Below, piece by piece: positions 5,127-8,330 of a stretch of DNA of 8,330 nucleotides. This DNA comes from Ruminococcus sp. UBA946 (GTDB lineage Bacteria > Bacillota > Clostridia > Oscillospirales > Ruminococcaceae): NCBI GenBank assembly GCA_002293295.1, contig DBCY01000164.1:1-8330 (forward strand), in the 5' to 3' direction. The position numbers were made by a program, and so were the translations under genes. The number at the start of each line of letters is the position of its first letter. The first letter of the stretch is position 1. The notes under the pieces are model-generated. The model did no database searches, had not been told where the DNA came from, and saw nothing but the letters and a program-made list of their open reading frames with translations.

Positions 5127-6656
5127 GTGAATGAAATGTCAGTTCTTGGATTAGGATTTGTACCCGGTTATGCGACTAGCATAATCTACAAGGAAATTAC
5201 CGGATTATACGGGCAAAGTCTGTTAAAGGAATTTGCTCACATCATAAAGTATTATGAAATATATGAAGAGGGCGCAGAGTTCACAACGGAGGGAAGCAAC
5301 GGCGATTATACGCCTTCAAATCTGCATATTAAAAACGCTGCTTCGCTTGTGGATAAACAGGCACGATTTTTATTCTCCAAAAAGCCGGATATAATTTATA
5401 ATGTTAAATACAATGGCAATAACAAGAGCGAAACGGCGGCGGCAAAAGATGAAATGTCTGTTATACAATCTTTTATTGACAAAGTGCTGACAAAAAACAA
5501 CTTCCACGCTAACCTGCTTAAAGCCGCCAAAGACTGCTTTATAGGTAAAAGAGTGGCTTGGTTCGTAAACGTCAGCGAAACAAGCCAGTCAATAAGCATT
5601 GATTTTATTCCGGCTCTTGAATTTGTTGCCGATTATGACAATGCGAACCGGCTTGTAAAAATAATCGCTTTCTATCAAATCAACAATAATTCGAGTGAGA
5701 AGAAAGAGCAGCGTATTTACAAGAAAAAATACTGGATGGAAAACGGTCTTTGTCATGTAGTGGAAGAAATATATGACGGTCGCGGCGTTGTTATTGAAAC
5801 GATTGTGCCGGAGCAATCCACGAAGTTTACATATATCCCTGCCGGAGTTATTATTAATGACGGGCTTTTGGGGGATATAAGCGGCAAGAGCGATATTGCC
5901 GAGTTATCCGGTTATGAAGAAGCTTTCAGCAGGCTTGCTAATGCCGATATAGACGCGGAACGTAAAAATATGAACCCGATTTTATACTCAATCGGCATGA
6001 CAAACGAATCAACCCAAAATTTAAGCATTGCCCCCGGCAGTTATCACGATTATCAGCCGGAAGCTTTACTTATTGAAAACGGTTCAATCGGTCAGGTAGG
6101 CATTCTTGAAGCTAAAATGGGTTACAGTGCTGCGCTTAAAACAACGCTCGACCGAATATCGGCTAAAATGCACAATGTTGTTGATGTTCCCGATGTTGAC
6201 ACTGACAAGCTTCAGGGCGTGATTACAAGCGGCAAGGGACTTAAAGCCTTATATTGGGGCTTGATAGTGCGCTGTGATGAAAAAATGCTTGCATGGCGCC
6301 CCGAAATAGAGAAAATCATTAATGCTGTAATAGACGGTGCGCTGCTTTATCCCGGTTCGGCAGCTGCTTATTGCGATGAAGCCATTAAGCCCACAAATTA
6401 TTTTCTGACTATAGAAAATCAATATCCTTTACCCGAGGACGAGGAAAGTGAAAAACAGATTGACATGTCGGAAGTAAACAGCAGTCTTATGTCTAAAAAA
6501 GCCTATATGAAAAAGTGGCGCGGACTGGATGACGAAGCCGCCGACGCGGAATTACAGCAAATTGCTAAAGAACGCCAAATACTGGAGGACGCATTTTCCG
6601 TTGACCCTCCGATTGATTTAAGCGGCTTGAACATACAGCCTCTTGACGGGAGTTGA
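5127..6656 (+). CDS. Portal protein (SPP1 gp6-like)
   Basis: A 509-residue protein immediately after TerL, with the size and layout of SPP1 gp6-type portals. The N-terminus includes the family-typical 'NLHIKNAASLVDKQARFLF' (65-83), where the protein enters the wing and stem region. Later come 'FSRLANADIDAERKNMNPIL' and a helical acidic C-terminus ('SLMSKKAYMKKWRGLDDEAADAEL' in two parts) forming the likely crown. Portals form a dodecameric ring at one head vertex through which TerL drives DNA. GTG 5127 follows GGGAG (5111-5115) at 11 bases; ATG 5136 is an alternative farther from that site. Its end overlaps the region holding the minor-head gene's ribosome site, so the two are coupled. Confidence 0.92.
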   Translation: MNEMSVLGLGFVPGYATSIIYKEITGLYGQSLLKEFAHIIKYYEIYEEGAEFTTEGSNGDYTPSNLHIKNAASLVDKQARFLFSKKPDIIYNVKYNGNNKSETAAAKDEMSVIQSFIDKVLTKNNFHANLLKAAKDCFIGKRVAWFVNVSETSQSISIDFIPALEFVADYDNANRLVKIIAFYQINNNSSEKKEQRIYKKKYWMENGLCHVVEEIYDGRGVVIETIVPEQSTKFTYIPAGVIINDGLLGDISGKSDIAELSGYEEAFSRLANADIDAERKNMNPILYSIGMTNESTQNLSIAPGSYHDYQPEALLIENGSIGQVGILEAKMGYSAALKTTLDRISAKMHNVVDVPDVDTDKLQGVITSGKGLKALYWGLIVRCDEKMLAWRPEIEKIINAVIDGALLYPGSAAAYCDEAIKPTNYFLTIENQYPLPEDEESEKQIDMSEVNSSLMSKKAYMKKWRGLDDEAADAELQQIAKERQILEDAFSVDPPIDLSGLNIQPLDGS

Positions 6657-6661
6657 TAATA

Positions 6662-8065
6662 TTGGCAGAAAAATACGTATGGGTGTTGTCTGACAGCGAT
6701 AAATACCGTAATGCGCTGACGCGGAAACAGGCACAGCAAATCACTGATATGTACAGGAAAGCTTTCAAGGACATAAACCGTCAAATATCAAATTTGCCGG
6801 ACCGCTCAAGAAAATTCTATTTGAAAAACCTGCAAAAAGCAATTGCCGAAGCTTTAACGGAAATCAGCGAACGGGCGGGAATAGTTATTCCGAATAATAT
6901 GAGACTGGCGGCTGAACAGGTATTAAAGGAAACAAACAAGCTTCCTGCCGCTTTAGGTATGCCTGTCAGCGCGAATATGGCTGCTATATCAAACAGTATT
7001 GTTACCAATATATTAGCAGGCAATATATATAAAGAAGGATGGATATTTTCGGGGGCTTTGTGGAAAGACCTGAAACACAAGCAGGGTAAAATCAATCAAA
7101 CTATAGCCGAGGGGGTTATATATAACAAAAGTTCAGCCGAAATTGCTCAAAGCCTGGTTAAATACCTTGACCCTGATGTTCCTATGTCAAAAATTGCTTA
7201 CAGGACGGAAACGCTTGCGAGAACGCTTGTCAGCCATGCTTATCAGCAAGCTATAGTCGAAGCAAGCCGGCATAATCCTTTTTGCACAGGGTTAAGGTGG
7301 ATGATTTCCAACAGCGGACGTGTCTGTCCGCTTTGTTTAGCCAGAGAGGGTAATATATATCCGGTCAATGATGTTCCGCTCGACCACCCAAGAGGAATGT
7401 GTACCCTTGAAATAGTCATGGAGAAAAACATGACAGATATAGCCGTTGATATAGCTGATTGGAAACAGGGTAATTCAAACCCCGCGCTTGATAATTGGGC
7501 GGAATACTTGAATACGGGATTGACAAACGGCGGTAATGGTAGTATAATTAAAGCAGGAAGTAATAAAGGAGCAGACGCGGTGAACGAGACGTTGATAAAA
7601 GCTCGTGATATAAATGGGTACAGGCAATCTCCACATAATATTCTTTCAGATGGTGACATACATCATTTAATTGAAGAAATAAATGCTATAGAAGCTGATA
7701 GTGATGTTTTTAAGTTTAACGAGGGTACTGCAACCGGATATTCGGAAAGAACAAATTTTATAAATATAAAAGGTGACATATTCCCCGATTTATCCTCAAA
7801 ACATCCGAGAGATATAATGTCTGAGCGTGCGGTTCTCGCACATGAATTTTACGGTCACTTTAAGTTTTATCCATCCGCATTCAGACCGAATGACTGGCGC
7901 GACGAGATGAGGGCAAGTTATATAGCGGCATTAAAAGCTCCGAATTTATCAGACCGGGACAGGGCATACTTAATGTTAGACGCATATGAAAGGGCAAAGG
8001 AAGCCGGACACTATTTTGATTATTCAAAGAAAGCGAGGGAAATCATATATGGCTACAAAAACTAG
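6662..8065 (+). CDS. MuF/SPP1 gp7-like minor head protein fused to an HEFYGH-containing C-terminal domain
   Basis: TTG 6662 follows GGGAG (6648-6652) at 9 bases; TTG 6653 would touch that site. Residues 1 to about 285 are a minor head protein of the MuF/SPP1 gp7 family. Their hallmark is at 221-247: C222-x2-C225, 'REGNIYPVNDVPLDHP' and C247, a probable metal-binding loop. These proteins enter the prohead with the portal and can be ejected with DNA. SPP1 gp7 is about 308 residues; this product is 467. After a Gly/Asn/Ser-rich linker (about 285-306) comes an added domain of about 160 residues with 'LAHEFYGHF' (392-400) and 'DEMRASY' (414-420), which could be a zinc-peptidase-like site. The layout resembles MuF-C polymorphic toxins of temperate phages. 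The linker DNA carries a consensus promoter and a ribosome site in frame with the C-terminal domain. Toxicity is inferred. Confidence 0.85.
   Translation: MAEKYVWVLSDSDKYRNALTRKQAQQITDMYRKAFKDINRQISNLPDRSRKFYLKNLQKAIAEALTEISERAGIVIPNNMRLAAEQVLKETNKLPAALGMPVSANMAAISNSIVTNILAGNIYKEGWIFSGALWKDLKHKQGKINQTIAEGVIYNKSSAEIAQSLVKYLDPDVPMSKIAYRTETLARTLVSHAYQQAIVEASRHNPFCTGLRWMISNSGRVCPLCLAREGNIYPVNDVPLDHPRGMCTLEIVMEKNMTDIAVDIADWKQGNSNPALDNWAEYLNTGLTNGGNGSIIKAGSNKGADAVNETLIKARDINGYRQSPHNILSDGDIHHLIEEINAIEADSDVFKFNEGTATGYSERTNFINIKGDIFPDLSSKHPRDIMSERAVLAHEFYGHFKFYPSAFRPNDWRDEMRASYIAALKAPNLSDRDRAYLMLDAYERAKEAGHYFDYSKKAREIIYGYKN
7520..7548 (+). promoter_or_regulatory. Perfect consensus sigma-A promoter inside the minor-head gene
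   Basis: TTGACA (7520-7525) and TATAAT (7543-7548) match the consensus at all 12 positions with an exact 17-base spacer. Transcription would start near 7555, just ahead of a strong ribosome site (7565-7571). The DNA also encodes the Gly/Asn-rich linker between the MuF part and the C-terminal domain, where coding constraint is low. This would allow the C-terminal domain and the zinc-ribbon gene to be expressed without the late promoter, for instance in a lysogen. Confidence 0.75.
7565..7571 (+). promoter_or_regulatory. Internal ribosome binding site before GTG 7580
   Basis: AAAGGAG sits 8 bases before a GTG codon (7580-7582) that is in frame with the minor-head gene (Val307). This is as good as any ribosome site in the window and lies just downstream of the internal promoter. 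It would give a separate product of the C-terminal domain. Confidence 0.7.
7580..8065 (+). CDS. Possible independent product: HEFYGH C-terminal domain (161 aa, internal start)
   Basis: Starting at GTG 7580 the same frame gives a 161-residue protein made of only the C-terminal domain of the minor-head fusion. Its own promoter (7520-7548) and AAAGGAG site (7565-7571) support separate expression. Visible elements are 'HNILSDGDIHHLIEEI' near its start, 'LAHEFYGHF' (residues 86-94 of this product), 'RPNDWRDEMRASY' after it, and an Arg/Glu-rich helical end. H88, E89 and H93, with E109 as a possible third ligand, could bind zinc, but the motif is HExxxH rather than the standard HExxH. I know no characterised function. 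The alternative is that this segment is translated only as part of the full-length structural protein and the start signals are relics of an old separate gene. Confidence 0.5.
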   Translation: MNETLIKARDINGYRQSPHNILSDGDIHHLIEEINAIEADSDVFKFNEGTATGYSERTNFINIKGDIFPDLSSKHPRDIMSERAVLAHEFYGHFKFYPSAFRPNDWRDEMRASYIAALKAPNLSDRDRAYLMLDAYERAKEAGHYFDYSKKAREIIYGYKN

Positions 8066-8237
8066 AGATTATACAAAAGCCGAATGGGACGCATTGTGGG
8101 AAAAGCTTGACCATCCTGATGAAACCGTTATATGTCCCCGTTGCGGAAATGAAATCATTTATAAAGAAATCGGCAACTCTACTTCTGTGGAATGCTTGAG
8201 TGAAAAATGTATCTTTGGAGGAATCCGCGGCATTTAA
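8049..8237 (+). CDS. Small zinc-ribbon protein, 62 aa, possible partner of the upstream C-terminal domain
   Basis: ATG 8049 follows GAGGGA (8035-8040) at 8 bases. An upstream in-frame ATG at 7986 would make a longer product lying mostly inside the previous gene and lacks this support. The 62-residue protein starts with a charged helical part ('TKAEWDALWEKLDHPDE'). It then has four Cys arranged as a zinc ribbon: C29-P-R-C32 and C49...C54, ending 'GGIRGI'. I recall similar small proteins next to phage head genes but no function. It overlaps the minor-head gene by 17 bases and is followed by a terminator, so it is the last gene of any transcript from the 7520 promoter. An antitoxin/immunity, regulatory or structural role are all possible; the first is inferred from position only. 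Confidence 0.8.
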   Translation: MATKTRDYTKAEWDALWEKLDHPDETVICPRCGNEIIYKEIGNSTSVECLSEKCIFGGIRGI

Positions 8238-8238
8238 A

Positions 8239-8253
8239 TTTAATCGAATTAAA
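8239..8253. repeat. Short AT-rich inverted repeat
   Basis: TTTAAT (8239-8244) and ATTAAA (8248-8253) are a 6-bp inverted repeat around CGA, right after the zinc-ribbon stop codon. It could be a protein-binding site, but it is short, AT-rich and may be chance. Confidence 0.25.
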
Positions 8254-8277
8254 ACAGGTGCCAAAATACCGTTTTTC

Positions 8278-8305
8278 AAAAGAGCCGCAATTTGCGGTTC
8301 TTTTT
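8278..8305 (+). terminator. Intrinsic terminator after the zinc-ribbon gene
   Basis: Arms 8278-8289 and 8293-8304 form a 12-bp stem (one G-U pair) with a 3-base loop and a GC-rich centre (GCCGC/GCGGT), ending in a T run at 8301-8305. It closes the minor-head and zinc-ribbon block and lies only about 16 bases before the next gene, so late transcripts must read through it or restart. Confidence 0.8.
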
Positions 8306-8320
8306 CATAGGAGAAATGTT

Positions 8321-8330
8321 ATGGAAAGCA
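8321..8330 (+). CDS. Start of the next gene (partial, possibly head scaffold)
   Basis: ATG 8321 follows AGGAG (8309-8313) with 7 bases between, a good start signal; the overlapping ATG 8316 is too close to that site. Only three codons are in the window. In SPP1-like head modules the scaffold gene usually follows the minor head protein, so scaffold is the best guess from order alone. Confidence 0.5.

Noticed and set aside
5367..5395. TATAAT at 5390-5395 in the portal gene as a promoter
   Set aside because: The -35 position is only T-rich and there is no start site or gene that would use it.
1..8330. CRISPR array, tRNA or insertion sequence
   Set aside because: The only regular repeat is the 10-bp array before the late promoter, which is too short for CRISPR. 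No tRNA-like cloverleaf or transposase frame was seen by eye.

Overview
The window looks like part of a tailed-phage or prophage genome (siphovirus with an SPP1-like head module) from a low-to-mid GC Firmicute, probably a gut Clostridium-type bacterium. The basis is gene content and order: a DUF1492/ArpU-like late regulator, then small terminase, large terminase, SPP1 gp6-like portal and SPP1 gp7/MuF-like minor head protein. Strong AAAGGAG-type ribosome sites, GTG/TTG starts and sigma-A-like promoters agree with this. All genes are on the + strand and tightly packed. The only non-coding stretches of note are 1577-1712 and 8238-8320.

Region 1 (1-1576) holds two phage genes of unknown function and a small sigma-region-4-like regulator. 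An array of 10-bp-spaced repeats starts in the 3' end of the regulator gene. It leads into a good promoter (TTGACC-N17-TATTAT, 1598-1626), followed at once by a terminator-like hairpin (1645-1678). This looks like a late-gene control point.

Region 2 (1713-3415) is a three-gene cassette that is translationally coupled or abutting: a ParB/Srx-fold protein with a zinc-ribbon tail, a TGT-fold protein resembling the 7-deazaguanine DNA transglycosylase DpdA, and a QueT-family queuosine-precursor transporter. I infer a phage DNA-modification system that imports a 7-deazaguanine base and puts it into DNA, probably against host restriction. It sits just upstream of the terminase genes.

Region 3 (3452-8065) is the packaging and head module: TerS, TerL, portal and minor head protein. 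TerL has a Ser where the last RNase-H-like nuclease Asp is expected. The minor head protein is about 160 residues longer than SPP1 gp7 and carries a C-terminal domain with an HEFYGH motif, resembling the MuF-C polymorphic-toxin architecture.

Region 4 (7520-8305) lies inside and just after that gene. A perfect consensus promoter (TTGACA-N17-TATAAT) and an ideally spaced AAAGGAG-GTG start lie in the linker, in frame with the C-terminal domain. A 62-residue zinc-ribbon gene and an intrinsic terminator follow. The C-terminal domain, the zinc-ribbon protein and the terminator therefore form what could be a self-contained transcription unit nested in the late operon. The next gene, perhaps the scaffold, starts at 8321 and leaves the window.
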